Assembly: GCF_042242105.1 (NCBI RefSeq)
Contig: NC_092019.1
Location: 21,876,828-21,940,827, forward strand
Origin: Pempheris klunzingeri
Taxonomy: Eukaryota; Chordata; Actinopteri; Acropomatiformes; Pempheridae
Reading direction: 5' to 3'
Length of the DNA: 64,000 nucleotides
A program made the translations under genes and the position numbers. This document shows positions 24,166 through 36,832 of the stretch, one piece after another. The notes under the pieces are model-generated. The model made no database searches, was not told where the DNA came from, and saw only the letters and a program-made list of their open reading frames with translations. Positions within the stretch are counted from its first letter, which is position 1, and every line of letters begins with the position of its first letter.

Positions 24166-24279
24166 ATGACTATGGAGGAAGTCCACCTGCAGGACTGTCT
24201 GGTGGACTTTGGTTACCGCTGGCTGTGGCAGCAGTTACAGCTGAGAGAGCAGTGCTGTCTGAGGGTCCATCCAAGGTGA
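24166..24279 (+). other. Short open frame upstream of ethe1
   Basis: A 37-codon frame starts MTMEEVHLQDCLVDFGYR and ends 182 nt before the ethe1 ATG. The composition is protein-like, but I recognise no family. A possible splice donor (CCAAG-GTGAC) lies just before its stop. It could be an upstream ORF, the start of an alternative first exon, or chance. A second frame is also open here, which weakens the case. Confidence 0.25.
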
Positions 24280-24461
24280 CAGTTGAGCTCCCAGGCGGCT
24301 CTGAGCTGAGTTTTCTCCGGAGGAACTTGACATTATTATTATCTGCTATAAGCTGAGGGAAGACGGCGGCCGCAGCCTGTCAGGTCCCAGCCAGCTGTCA
24401 CTCTCAACGCATTTCAAATAGTTTTCTGGTTGGGCAGTCACGACACAGCCGGTGAAGGACA

Positions 24462-27400
24462 ATGAGCTCGGTAGTAAACAGGGTGAAACCGGTCCAGCGG
24501 GCTCTGGCTCTCACGCTTCGCCTCGGAACAAACGCCGAGGGCTCGAGGTGCGCGGCGGCCGGCGGCAGGCACTTCCCTCCCGGCGTCAGTAAGAGCGCCG
24601 ACCCGCTACGAGCTCCCAGCAGGTCGTACTGCTCCAGGATGGCGCTGAACGAGGGGCTGTTCTTTAGACAAGTAGGTTCATAATATTAGCTGATTTTTTT
24701 TGCCACAGTGCTGGTTCTTCTATGAGGTCCATGTTTGTAAATTTGCGTGCAGCTCGCTAACGGTAGTGGGAGGTAGCTAGGCGGAGTTAGCTGTTAGCTG
24801 TTAGCTTAATTATCTCGCTGCTGTTAGCTTGTATTCAAAGTTGTGGTTTGTCGAAATTGGGCCGAACTCAGTTAGTGGAGTCCTCTTTGCAGGTTTGGCA
24901 GTGACACTTTCCCTCAAACAGATATCCGTCCTCGCTCTATGTCCATGCTATAACACTGCAGACCGGATGAGCGTGTGTACAGTAGAGATGTGGCTGAAAC
25001 ACACTGTGAAGGTATGTACTGTGTCTCCTGTGCAGCCTGAAACAGCCCCTCAGGACTGTTTGAGGTGACAGTGAATCACTGTTGACCCTGGAAACAGCAG
25101 TTTAATAAAGAATCACAACTCCACGTATTCGTATTAGACACTAAATGTATAATATTCATGAATATTAACTGCAAACTTCTCTACACTTCATACTGTGAAC
25201 ACTCCTGCACAAACTGTACAAGTCTTCCATTTTTAAAACAGGCTCAAATAACATTCATTACATAATTTTACATCATTGTTTTATTGGAAATGTTGCAGCA
25301 CTTACCAAGACAGATTCCTTGCATGTGTGAACTTACTTGGCGATAAAGACAGTTCAGATTATTTTCCTTCTTCCTCTCTCTCACACACACCATCAGAAGA
25401 CGACAGGGCTGATGTGCATCATCACCACTCATTGCCGGCCTTTGTAATTTATTGCCTAGTCACACCCGTGCCCGCACTTGTTTTTCAGCTGTTTGAGTCA
25501 GAGAGCAGCACCTACACCTACCTGCTGGCGGACACAGAGACCAAGGAGGCGATCCTCGTCGATCCTGTGCTGGAGACCATTGACAGGGACCTGAAGCTCA
25601 TACACGAACTGGGGCTCAATCTAAAAGTGGCAGGTATAGAACTACCTGTGGTATCAGTATCCCATCTTCATCATCGCCCAACACAAACCTCACTTTTGTT
25701 TCGTTGCCTACGTGTCCACTACACATTTTACTCATCAACTATGACTCAGTTAGGCCAGGCTCACAGACTGTAAATCTGCTGTACTCTCTGATTGTGTGTT
25801 TCTCATGCTAAAAGACTCCTCTAAGGGCTGAAATCAAGAGCAATGAAACAAGACCTGGGTTAAAGTGTCGTCCATTACAACAGATAAAACTCTACACACA
25901 TTAAACAATAAATAAACCTGAGCTATTTTTTATCATGATTAGTTTGGTTAGTTTTGTTTAACAGTAACATGATATGCACATGACAAAATCATTTCCACAA
26001 ACTTTTCCATATGATGATGCTGAGGTATTGCAGGTCCCTATGGTGATCCACACTGTTTCCTTTTTCTGATAGTAAACACCCACTGCCATGCCGACCACAT
26101 CACAAGCACTGGGCTGATGAAGAAAAGATTAGCTGGGCTGAAGAGTGCTATCGGCAAATTGAGCGGTGCCTCTGCAGATATCCTGCTGTCAGAGGGAGAT
26201 AACATCCGTTTTGGAAAACATGTAAGAAGAACACATTACTTCTTTTAGTGCATAAAATCGACTCAAACAGCCTTCATTTCAGAGGGACTGACTGCGTTGA
26301 AATAGTGTGTCAAAATGCAAACTGCATTATAGCATCGCCAGTCTTTTTAGCATCTTGTTTCTTGATGTGACTGTGTTTCAGCTCCGCAATGTAAATGGCA
26401 TGGATGTGTTATGAGAACTGCATACATGGCTTAAAAATATACAATGCAAAGAGTAATAATAGAGCGTGTTTGCAGCTGGGGACGTCCAGCAGTTTCTCTT
26501 TTACAATAGGTCGCAGGGGATTTTTTTCATTGCGAAACTGAATGTGAGAAAAAGTGGAAGCAAAGCTGAGCAGTGGCTCTGTATCCAGGTCTTATTATAC
26601 ACCCATGGTATATGGACACATCACACCTGTGTATACTTTTAATTTCAGAGTTTGTCAGTGTTTTTAGGCCTGCATTATTCGTTTTTCAGTAAAGATCTGA
26701 AACTGTTTAATTGAAATTGTTTGAGAAAATAGTTTTCACGTGCCCTGAGGTCGACCTGTGTCTCTTCTCCACTCTAGCATCTGACAGTGAGAGAGACACC
26801 GGGACACACTGATGGGTGTGTGGTGCTGGTGTCAGGGGACCAGAGGATGGCTTTTACCGGCGATGCTCTGCTCATCAGAGGCTGTGGCAGGACAGACTTC
26901 CAGCAGGGTAGACGCACACTTTTACTTTGCCCTCATAATGTCATATCAAATGTCTGGTTTTTATTTCTGTAATGCTGCTATAAAAACACAAGAGGGCAGT
27001 GTTGCATCTGTTTTTGCCTACACTTTGCCTAACACTCAAAAACAGTGTCTCTCTACTTCAGGCTGCGCCAAGAAGCTGTACGAATCGGTCCATCAGAAGA
27101 TCTTTACTCTGCCTGACCATTGCCTCGTCTACCCAGCCCATGACTATTTAGGTCAGCAGAAAACCTACAACCAATACCGATATGATACATATGCTGTTAC
27201 AGGAGGGGCTGCACACACGGAAGTGCAAACAGGTCGAGCTTTTCAGACGCGCCTCTCATAATAATGTATTAGCTTTTAATTGTTTTGTTTTGTTGCTAAT
27301 TTGCTACTTACATAAAGTGAAAATAGTTTAGAAAAAGGCCATTCCACAATCTGCTAAATACCAGTCAGAAATTGATGCATACTGATTTTTTTAACTGATA

Positions 27401-27886
27401 TCACATGATACAAGTGAGTGAGCAGTGAGCATCAGTGCTTATCACTTGTTTGCATGTCTGCCAGCACCATGTGCTTTCTCTGTAGATATTACATACTGTA
27501 TTTGTGTTGATTGATCGGTGAACATCCGGTGAGCATTCTGACCACTTCCCATTGATGACGTGATGGCCTGTGTCTGTGTTTGCGTGTCAGGTCAGACGGC
27601 GTCTACGGTCGGTGAGGAGCGCAGGTTTAACCCGCGCTTGACCAAGAGCCTGGAGGAGTTTGTGGAGATCATGAAGAACCTGAATCTCCCCAAACCGAAG
27701 AAAATAGGTATCAACATCTACTATAGTCCAACTGCTACCCAGGCTTTGTTAGTGAACAATATTAGCGCATAGATGACTCGACCTTGCTTTTAACCATACG
27801 CATATTTCTGAAAACCATGTTTTGCGTCTTCCTTTGCAGATATTTCAGTGCCTGCTAATCTGGTTTGTGGAGTACACGAAGACTGA
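24462..27886 (+). CDS. ethe1: Persulfide dioxygenase ETHE1, mitochondrial
   Basis: This enzyme oxidises glutathione persulfide to sulfite in the mitochondrial matrix, the step after sulfide:quinone oxidoreductase in H2S breakdown. Seven exons: 24462-24671, 25489-25633, 26073-26221, 26778-26907, 27062-27151, 27591-27707 and 27840-27886. All joins are in phase and give 295 residues. It is a metallo-beta-lactamase fold. The HxHxDH motif is VNTHCHADH (His122, His124, Asp126, His127). The mononuclear iron ligands are His122, His178 (PGHTDG) and Asp197 (FTGDALL), and a conserved His238 lies in PAHDY. The spacings 56, 19 and 41 between His122, His178, Asp197 and His238 equal those of human ETHE1. 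[13 protein letters not shown] is fully conserved. The N-terminus is Arg/Ala/Ser-rich without acidic residues for the first 24 positions, as expected for a mitochondrial presequence. It is about 43 residues longer than the human one. A second Met (residue 60, [10 protein letters not shown]) could start a shorter form. The start at 24462 has A at -3. Confidence 0.95.
24672..25488. other. ethe1 intron 1, nothing recognised
   Basis: It has a short GCTGTTAGCTGTTAGCTT-type repetitive stretch near 24790-24830 and otherwise unique sequence. Confidence 0.5.
25634..26777. other. ethe1 introns 2 and 3, nothing recognised
   Basis: The introns at 25634-26072 and 26222-26777 flank the iron-ligand exon. 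I see no repeats or extra exons. Confidence 0.5.
27152..27590. other. ethe1 intron 5, nothing recognised
   Basis: AT-rich unique sequence. The acceptor at 27589-27590 restores the glycine codon that follows PAHDYL. Confidence 0.5.
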
Positions 27887-28087
27887 AAGTCCTGCAAAAG
27901 GGAGGATTTTAATCAAACCAGCATCACCTACATCATAGCAAAGTGATTAACATTTACATGTTGGATCAGGATTAGCCAAAAACTACTTACCACGAAGTGC
28001 TTTATCATGTGCTTTTATTTAAATGTATAGATGTATATTTGAATAGCTGTTGTTTCCAGCTGCTGACGTCTTTGCAATAATGCTTGA

Positions 28088-28093
28088 AATAAA
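28088..28093 (+). terminator. ethe1 polyadenylation signal
   Basis: AATAAA lies 202 nt after the TGA stop, giving a compact 3' UTR. Confidence 0.7.
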
Positions 28094-31000
28094 AATGCAA
28101 TCAATTTCCCCAAGTATGTAATCCATACTTAAAAACTATTTTTTGTATTTTAATTAAATTTAAATGTGATTACTCTTTGGTCTTTGTTCAGTTGTGTTCT
28201 TATGAATTGGGGAGGAAATGTCCAGCTCAGATAGGAATGTTCCATTCAAGGTTTGGTTTAGTATTCATGAATGCTTAACAGGGACAATTGAGTTCTTCCA
28301 CATGGCCTTTCTAGTGATTCCGGAGTCCTTTTTAACCGAGGCCTCACACACACTCAGACACACACCACTCAGGCTGCTGCCAGCCGGAGCCTTTTTACAT
28401 AGCAGGAAATTTAAACTACGCTATTTGCATTTGGAATCACTGCAGGCCAAGTTTCCGATGACTACATGTCACCGCTGTGCGTTTGTGCTCTCAACTTTCA
28501 TCTGTCCCTCTCATGTGTAATGGACAAAGGTGCCTATTGACGTGTTATTATCTCAGTAAGGTATGAAGAAGAGCATCCATGCCAAGTACCAACACGGTGA
28601 GGTCTGCCTCTGGATTTCCAGATGTTCTGTCCGTGCTGCTCTCGGCCTGCTATTAACAGCTCAGCAGCCAGTATGACGGGTTTGTTTGGGAGTGTCGGCC
28701 TGACTCAGCTACATGCCCCTGCCAGAGAAATCTGCACATACTGTATGATAGTGTTGGACTGATCATGAGCTTTTCAGGGCCAGGATCAAAATGCTTCTGT
28801 TGATTTGTTTTTCAAGTGAGTCTAACTGTTCCTCCTCTGATTTTGTCAGGATTTAAAGGAGCCACTGCACTGACTGCAAACTGAGAGCGTGGAGTTGGAG
28901 CCAGGGACGGTCTGACAAAAGATTTAAGGTTTAACAACACTTTGAGAACTTGCCCATATGAGGGCCTAGAAGTCAGGACGTCTCAGCCTCTGCTGCATAG
29001 ATACTGACCTTTCTTTTCTCTCCCTGTCCCCCACCTTTACGGCAAATGAAATAGCAGGAGTACCCCTTTAACTTTTTAGGAATATTGCTTTATACTATTT
29101 TGGAATAAGAGCTCTTGTATTTACGGTAACTTAAAATTCATAGTAAAATACAGTAAAAAAAACACATAAATAGATTATTTTAGGGCAAATTATCAGACAA
29201 CTTAGTTGTCCAGTAATGTATTTCAGGTCTTTGTTATAGTAATGCTTAGAGAGGATCCACCACCATAGCGATAGATTTGGATTATTCACTAATAAACATG
29301 ACTTTGTTTTATGGGTTTTTGTTCTTTTTTTATTTGTGTATTATTGTAATTGCCTAATTTTATTTGCCTCAAATGTTTTTATCCTGGTTCTACCATGTAA
29401 AACCCTTTGTCTAAAGGTTACTATCATTATTATTATTACACAGCAGATCTGTCGGTCACATTAAATACATTTACTTTGAATTTTTAAATGACACAGGCAG
29501 TGTTACCTCTACCAGTTACATTGATATGATCACACTTGTCAGAGCAGAAATCCCTACGTTACCTTACATGACAGTTATTCCTTACACAGTGACATATACA
29601 GATTTTAAATATGAGCACTGTGAGAGAAGGGTTGGACCGCCGCATCCCTGTGTTTAATCCGATCCAGTTCCTTTCAGCTGCACTTGTTATTGTCATCAGG
29701 GTGGGTCGCCACATGAATATGTTTGATGTTTTGGTAGTGAAATGCCTGCGAGGTGTTAAACTCCCCAGAAGACGCACAGCAACCATGTCATAAAGAAGAC
29801 CTGTTAAGAATAAAAGAAAGTGTAGATTAAAGAAAAGGTTATCTGGGTGTTGGCTGGTCACATGGAAGTTAATACTGCTGGCACACACACACACACACAC
29901 ACACCATCTAGCAGCTGCCTCTGTCAGATAGAGATGAACATTACTGGGCTGCATCTGCCCTACCTAGTGTCCTCGCTGACAGACACCTGCATTGTCTTTA
30001 TTCAAACCAGGAGGTGTGTGACCGTTGTCGCCACCGAGCAGAATATATGTCGCTGCTGTATACGGTGCCAGCTGTCCTTTCACCCAGTCTGTGTCGCCCA
30101 TCTGCCAGCCTTCTTTCAGTCTCTCCCTCGGCCCACTTAAACTGTGCCACCGTGAACCTGCTGCCCATTCTCTCTCACACCCACCACATGTCAGGGGAAA
30201 GAATCTATTACACTATCAGCTCATTCAGAGAGAGCCGTAAAGAGGCCAGTCAGAGCGACAACGCTCTCAGAGTGAAGAGCAGCTAAAGAAAAAACACTCC
30301 TATGGGGACTTTAAATATACCTGTGGTACTTCAGAGTGGTCTTAAACTCTCTGAGCATGTTTTTATCTCCTAGAATGTCACTCAGAAGTGTAGAGTGTTT
30401 GGTATCACTACCGTTTGCTGCAGGAATGTACACTGCCGTGGTTCTCAGTGTGAAGTTTACAGTGACTGTCTAATACTTTATGGTATTTTAATCTCCACTG
30501 GGATCAATATAAGACTGCTGTGGGGACTTACACTGTGTTTGTGTTACTCAATAGTAAGTGTTCTTAAGGCAGTTTATATGGGTACCACTCTCAGTCCTGC
30601 AGGTCATGGGATTTCTAATAGTACAGTTATAAGTAGCACTGCCTTGAAGGTCACAGCAAATAGTATATTTTATGATATATGTATTGCCGCTCTAATACCC
30701 TGTTGGGCCCTTTGGTGGTGTGTTAATCTCTGTTGCTCTGATTGTGATTTTTCTTTAGGGACTTCCCGTGCTGCACTTACACTTAAATGATGTCTGTGTC
30801 AGAGGAGAACTGGCTCAGTTGTGGCAACCCTTCCCCTCCCTTCTTCCCTCAGTTTCAATTTCATTCTGTTTGCTTGCCAAGATGAAAACAGCACTCGCAA
30901 GTTTCGCTGTATCCTAAAAATGTGAATCCACATTTTTTAGCTGGTTTGTCTGATCAGACCTCGCCTGCGTCTGTAAAATCACTTCCTATTTGCCTACTTT

Positions 31001-32340
31001 ATAGTGCACTATGTTAACCCACCTCCAGTTTTATTCTGAGTGTGTAGGTTGTAGTGCCCTGAAAAATTCTCAGGATTGTACGAAAGATGTTTCTGCCAGC
31101 AATCCCACAATGCAATGCACTTCATTTTATAGATGTGATGACACAAAATGACAACGATTAGTAAGCAACGGAAATCTAAATTGACTACTGATTGTTTTTC
31201 CTAAGGAGCTAACAGGCGACTGACTTGGGTTACGGCCCCCCCCTTGTCAGGACTGTGTGGGTGTGTAGAGACTGGGTGTAGTTGACATCTCTCCGATGCT
31301 CCTCTTCACCCTGTTACACCTGATAATGTGGGGTAAATTCCAACTCTCCAAAACCTGGCGGGTGCAGTTTGAGCAGGTTGGGCCTGGCTTCCATTCCATT
31401 TCAATTAAGTTCACGAAACAGCACATGCTGCATATGCCAACTTGAATCAAAGGTTCTACGACGTGTGCCAAAAGCGCCACAAACAATACAGATGACTAAA
31501 CACATTTGACACAGCCTATATTAATATAAATGGGCTGTAGTGTTTTTGACAATCATTCTAATGAAGTTGTTCAAAGGTGTTATCTCATCCACACCGTTCC
31601 AGTCTTTTAAATGCATTTTTTGGAGAAAGTCTGAGGGAAGCAGGTCCAAACACATTAGTAATAGTCAGTGTACTGTTCAGGCTTCAGTGGACAGCTTCAC
31701 AAACAGCACTGACCCTGCTTGTCAGTGGCAGTAGTCCATATTTGCAGGGCTACAAATTTAGATCTGACCCCCATGTCATTATATATTTGACCCCCATATG
31801 CTTGTGAAGTGTTACACGCCAATATATTGCACTTTAAAAAAAATGCATTCCCACGGATGGAGTACTGGAAGTGGGTGTCTGGCAGAGGCCAAGGGGGCCC
31901 ACCGCTAGATCCCCTGTGTAGAGGATAGAGGAGCAGAGAGAGCAGCACAAAGTCCTGGAAAACTGAAGGAACATTCACTTTAAGGTAAGAAATAAACCAT
32001 CATGGTCACTTTTCCCAGACCAAATTACTTTTGCTGTATGACAAGTGACTCCTCCTCTGTTTTGACCTTATGAGTTCAGTCTCCTCCTGCATCACCACAA
32101 TATTAAAATATTCCCATGGGAGCTTGTCATGAGAAGTATTTAAGTGGCCTTTTGCTCCACAGAGGACTGGCAGAGTGCCTGGATGACTCTCACGCTGAGC
32201 GCTCCGCAATGAGAGAGCCCCAGAATAGAAACCTGTGCAGGGGACTCTCTCTGGTGGCTGTGCAGCACGGAAACTCCATCTGCGTGCGGACATACGGGCT
32301 TTTCATTTACACCTACAACACAACAGCCTTTTATTAGTCG
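28094..32340. other. Intergenic spacer between ethe1 and phldb3
   Basis: No gene recognised. It has a short (CA)n at 29882-29904. Several open frames of 60-130 codons occur (for example 29559-29954 on the minus strand and 30395-30790 on the plus strand), but none resembles a known protein. Positions 30990-31130 have text reminiscent of a dispersed repeat (TATAGTGCACTATG), but too little to assign. Confidence 0.5.
29882..29904 (+). repeat. Short (CA)n microsatellite
   Basis: A perfect 23-nt CA run in the ethe1-phldb3 spacer. Confidence 0.9.
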
Positions 32341-32710
32341 GTACCGCCCCCGTCGGCGCCTTCCTCCTCCTCCTCCTCCTCCTCCTGCGCCTCCTCCTCC
32401 TCCTCCCCGTGCTTTCAGTTCAGTCTCACCTGTTGGGCTCGCACTGGCCTGTCATTCCTCCTGGGAGGGATTGAATCAGAGCAGGTGATCGTAAAACCAG
32501 CAGGAAAAAGGGGGGAGATAAGGCGCATGTCAGCCTCGCAGACAAGAGCTCCGGGTGGCTGCGGGCGATCCGGACCCGCGTGTGTCTGAAAGTGAAAGCG
32601 CGTTAACGTGACCGCGGTGTTTTTCCGCGTTTCCGCTCCTTGACATCGACCGGCTCTGACGTGAAGTCATGACCAGGACTCTTGTCCTTTAGGCTGGAGC
32701 ACTTTTCCAG
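32341..32710 (+). promoter_or_regulatory. Probable phldb3 promoter and non-coding exon 1
   Basis: The segment is GC- and CpG-rich in an AT-rich setting. It opens with a (TCC)n-like pyrimidine tract (32362-32408) and continues with CGGACCCGCGTG and CCGCGGTGTTTTTCCGCG. A strong splice donor CCAG-GTAAGACC at 32710/32711 would end a 5' UTR exon. That fits the first coding exon at 40336, whose acceptor leaves just two untranslated bases before ATG. An 8-codon upstream ORF (32669-32692) lies in this exon. The transcription start is not determined. Confidence 0.5.
32362..32408 (+). repeat. (TCC)n-rich tract
   Basis: An imperfect trinucleotide run within the GC-rich promoter segment, interrupted once by TGCGCC. 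Confidence 0.85.
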
Positions 32711-32898
32711 GTAAGACCTGTTTGCTTTCAGTCGCTTTTCTTCTTGTTGTTGTTTTTTTTCTTTTCTCCCTCCACCAGAAAGAAGGGTTTCCACCTCCAC
32801 ACCACTTGCGCGCAGCTTGTTCAGTTCCTGTTGTCAGTATCAGAGAGAGCTTCCCACGCGAGAAAATGTGTCAAAGCGTGCTCAAATGGCAGCCCTGA

Positions 32899-32900
<2 letters not shown>

Positions 32901-32936
<36 letters not shown>
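32901..32936 (+). repeat. (TG)18 microsatellite
   Basis: A perfect run close to the start of phldb3 intron 1. Confidence 0.95.
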
Positions 32937-32938
<2 letters not shown>

Positions 32939-33403
32939 TGACATGGGAAGGTTTAGCAGTCCCTCTGCACCCATAACAAAAGAGGGATTAATAAAGCTTC
33001 CTGATGCTGGATGCATTTTAAAAGCACAACTACCTCCTCTCTTGAAACCAAACCAAGTGAAGTCTTTGGCAGTGGTTGTAAAATAGCCCTGCTTCACTGA
33101 CTCACCCTTCGTAATGCTCTCGTCCTGCCCTTTCGGCCCAAATACAGAGCTGAGTGATTAAGATGAATATTTCCTTATCTGTCAAAAGCCTCACGGTGAC
33201 TTTCTCTGAGCAAAACTGCTGTGTCTCGCTCTGACCCTGTCCCATGACAATAACCTCAGTTTACACACAGTCCCCTTTTGTTTACACTGACCCTGGGATA
33301 TCTGGCCAGTTATCCCTCCATCAGCACATACAGGGTAAACAGAGGGGGTGGGAGTGCAGGTTGAGGGAGGATTGTGAGAGTTCTGCCTTTAGTTGTTCTC
33401 CTT

Positions 33404-33405
<2 letters not shown>

Positions 33406-33436
<31 letters not shown>
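33406..33436 (+). repeat. (CA)n microsatellite
   Basis: A perfect dinucleotide run of about 31 nt. Confidence 0.95.
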
Positions 33437-33439
<3 letters not shown>

Positions 33440-33601
33440 TGCACATCTTGTTTTAACCGGCTTTAGACAAATCTGTGTCTGAGCCCTGCGTCTCAGGCTG
33501 TCATTAATGGATCACTCTTTTCTTACATCACAGTTCCCAGAGATTTCCTCAGGCCAAAGGAATCTCTGTCAGTGCAGTTGAACCAGTGCTGATGCCAGGA
33601 G

Positions 33602-33602
<1 letters not shown>

Positions 33603-33694
<92 letters not shown>
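33603..33694 (+). repeat. (CA)46 microsatellite
   Basis: A perfect 92-nt run, the longest uninterrupted dinucleotide tract in the window. Confidence 0.95.
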
Positions 33695-33696
<2 letters not shown>

Positions 33697-33954
33697 GGCA
33701 AGACGTCAACTGATGATGTATGTTTGTGTCTCTGTTCAAAGAGATTTTCGTATGTGCCGGTCGAGTTAAAGCCTACAGGTAGATGTATGCGAGGAGTTTC
33801 AGCAGGGCTGTAGCTAATGGTTTTTCCCAGCAGATATTTCCACTTGTGGAAAACCACAGGGGTGTCCCAGTGGGCCAGTGTGCACGGTACCCTGAAACTG
33901 AAACTCATTTCAGACATCATTAATGTTATTATATACTCCTGTGCTTTTCCTTAT

Positions 33955-34100
33955 CAATGAATGCCTGAATTATCTGCTGATTGTCTTTTTAGTTTCTAAA
34001 ATGTAACAACAGAGTGCAAAATGGCCATCACAGTCTCCCAGAGCCCCCGGTCAAGTCTTCAAATTGTATAGACTGTCCAAAACAAATAGATTCCGGAACC
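33955..34100 (+). repeat. Fish interspersed repeat, fragment (same family as 52147-52435)
   Basis: GCCATCACAGTCTCCCAGAG, followed by AGTCTTCAAATTG and GACTGTCCAAAACAAA, corresponds to the middle of a very common fish repeat. A fuller copy is at 52147-52435. Confidence 0.55.
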
Positions 34101-35364
34101 AACAAATGTTTGGTATTTCTGCTATTTTCTGCTGGTGTCCTACATTTCCCAGAGTGCCATGCATTTTTTTTTTTTTTTTCATTTTCAGAGAAATTACCTG
34201 AGTTATACTTTGGAATGAGGTGGGACAGGATGTTCGTTGGCACCCTTTAGTGCAACCTGCAATGCATTCTGGTCAGTGGAGGGGCTGGATATTGAAAGTC
34301 GGTGCTTGTTTTCATTGTTGTGCCTACAGCCTCAGGTATCGACAACTTTTCTGAAAACTGCCAGGAAATGTCTGGCCAGATTTCCAATCTTTAATTCTGA
34401 CAATTTAAGATTTTATTCAAGCAAAGTTCTTGTGCGGCTGCTTGTGTCTCAACAGCATTAAAACTTTAAGAAAGAAAAAAGAGTTTATGTTCCACCTTTC
34501 AGCTAGTGATGGATCCAGTCAATGACCAATATTGCTGTTTTTTAGTTGTTGTCAGTGTAGTGTGTTTTTTGCCTGATTCAGGACACATGGGCCTATGTTG
34601 TCTGTATTGTCTTGCCTGTGACTCTGAGTTTAACTAGCAGCATCAGTGGTTTTTGTCACGTGCGCGTTGCCACCCAGCGTTTGTCACTTTTTTTCCCCTC
34701 AGTGATTGCTGGGCGAGAGCCAAACCTCCGTCCTCTCACCTGCTTTTCCTGCTCACAAACTTGTACTGTGATGACAGCTTCCTGGTCCTCGGCGCCGAGC
34801 CAGCAGGAGCCACATGCAGCGGGTCCAAAGGTCACTTCTGGGTAGTTAATCTGTCAAATGACAGTGTGCTCTTTATCCCAATGGAGGGACGGGTCCATAA
34901 AAACGTCTGCTTTGAACAGCTTTACGGAAGCAAAATTAATGCACATATATTGACATGACGTATAAAGTGTGTAGCCATCGCAGCTGTTACTTCTCCTTTC
35001 ACACAGTCTAGCAGAGGTCAATTAGCAAACTGGGCCAGAGCAAGTGACAAAAACGGGACTTCACTGTCTCCATTTTGACGATAGAAATAGGAAAATAACT
35101 TGTGCTCTCTTGTGTGCATAAGATGTAAGGCCGGCTATTTAATAGAGAGTTTTAATGACTGGAGATCTGTTTAATTGAAGCCACAGCCTGTAATAAAAAG
35201 ATTATGTGACTTGTCGCACTGTGTGACTTATAGCTGGTTTTAGTCCTCTGCAGATGTGAGGTCGCCACTCAGAGTAACTAAAGGAGCATTTCGCCATCTG
35301 GATTGTTGATGCCTCTCAATCTGGTCTGTGTCGTGCCATTGTGTTTGAAGCAATGCAGCACTCG

Positions 35365-35391
35365 CACAGCACAGCACAGCACAGCACAGCA
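35365..35391 (+). repeat. GCACA pentamer tandem array
   Basis: About five consecutive 5-nt units in phldb3 intron 1. Confidence 0.85.
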
Positions 35392-36086
35392 CTACGCAGT
35401 TCAGTGTCACAGTGAAGGTATGTTGTGGTGAGCATGACTGACTTCACAGCTTACTAATCCTCTGAAAATATTTGAGTCTGTAAACCTGACATATGACAAC
35501 TCAGGTTGAGTTTTATAGCTTAATTTTTCAGTCGTTTCAAGGTCTGTAACCAGGAGAGGATCTGTTTTTGGTCAGTGCAAGATGTATTTGATTGTGATGC
35601 TTACTACAAAGTCGTTGGAATCTTCTACACGTGTGTTGAATCATGAATTCCATCTGTGAAAGAACCAAGAAAATCCTGCGCGCTGTTGATTGCTTACTCA
35701 ATTTAATCACAAAGTTTCTGTCCTCAGACCCTCACTAGGTTAAGTCTAACTAGGCGTTGTTTGCCCATATGAATTTAACCGCATGAAAACTTGCTAATGA
35801 AGTGAGAACAAGCAATCGGCACTGTGCAGGATTTAATGGACAACAAAATGGAGTGTGAGGTTGTGTTGAGAGCAGTCTTCCCCGTTTTGTGTCAGATTGG
35901 AAACTCTGCTTCAGCCCACTGAGCTAACACACATCACCTGTCCACTGTTTACACTGCAGTCCACAGTAACCCAGAGATTAGTCTGTGCCAAAGCTGGGTC
36001 ACTTCACTGCCTGCTCCAAAAAGTTTCCACTTTTCCTAGTCAGTCGTTAAGACATGAAAAAGTTGCAATAGACCCTTAAATATTTA

Positions 36087-36228
<142 letters not shown>

Positions 36229-36832
36229 TTATTTAACCTGACTTTGCATATGTGATGACAGCAGTTATCATGTCACTCTCACCTACCTGTTGCTACATAA
36301 AGTAATTCTCCATTAACGTGCAAGAAATTGAAAATTTAGCCATCAATTTAGGTGAACTGAGAGCGACACCCAAGCCCGGCCTCTGCGGATTAATTCAGCA
36401 TTGTACGCTGCCCCCCCCTCCTCTCCACAGGGCAGTTAGGCTCACATGCTCGACGTGTGACATGTTTTTCCCTATAGTGCCCTTGCATTGGATGCATAGT
36501 GACAGTCTGTAATCAGCACTCACGCCCACACAGAGCATGCCGCCGTCAGAGTGCTTTTGTCCCCGGTGTCGCTGTTGTCAGTGTTGACTTTATGTTTTTG
36601 TGTACACTATGCTTAGCCCCACTTTTCCTTTTAGCCGCTCACCAACCAGGGGGTCCTGACAGGGACAAGGTCATTTCTGAGAGCCTTATATTCACAGCTA
36701 CGGTGTGTGCTATTTTTTAGTTTCAAGAGCCGATCAGTCAAACTTTAAATATGCTTAGTCCAGGTCCCAGTGCCAGTGGGCGGCAGAGTCCTACTGACTA
36801 CATACTAACAGCAGCACAGCACTACAGAACAC

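Larger units (their letters stand above)
23452..24461. other. Spacer between the protease gene and ethe1
   Basis: A 1 kb spacer. It contains a heptamer tandem array (23563-23599), a T run near 23677, a (TG)40 tract (24077-24156), a short open frame (24166-24279) and GC-rich sequence just before ethe1 that probably holds its promoter. Confidence 0.6.

Noticed and set aside
24078..24356. Open frame beginning in the (TG)40 tract
   Set aside because: Its first third is pure repeat (Cys-Val alternation) and the rest matches nothing.
30395..30790. 131-codon open frame in the ethe1-phldb3 spacer
   Set aside because: Low protein-like quality, no start context or promoter, and no recognisable motif.
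33549..33920. 123-codon minus-strand open frame
   Set aside because: It is mostly translation of the (CA)46 microsatellite.
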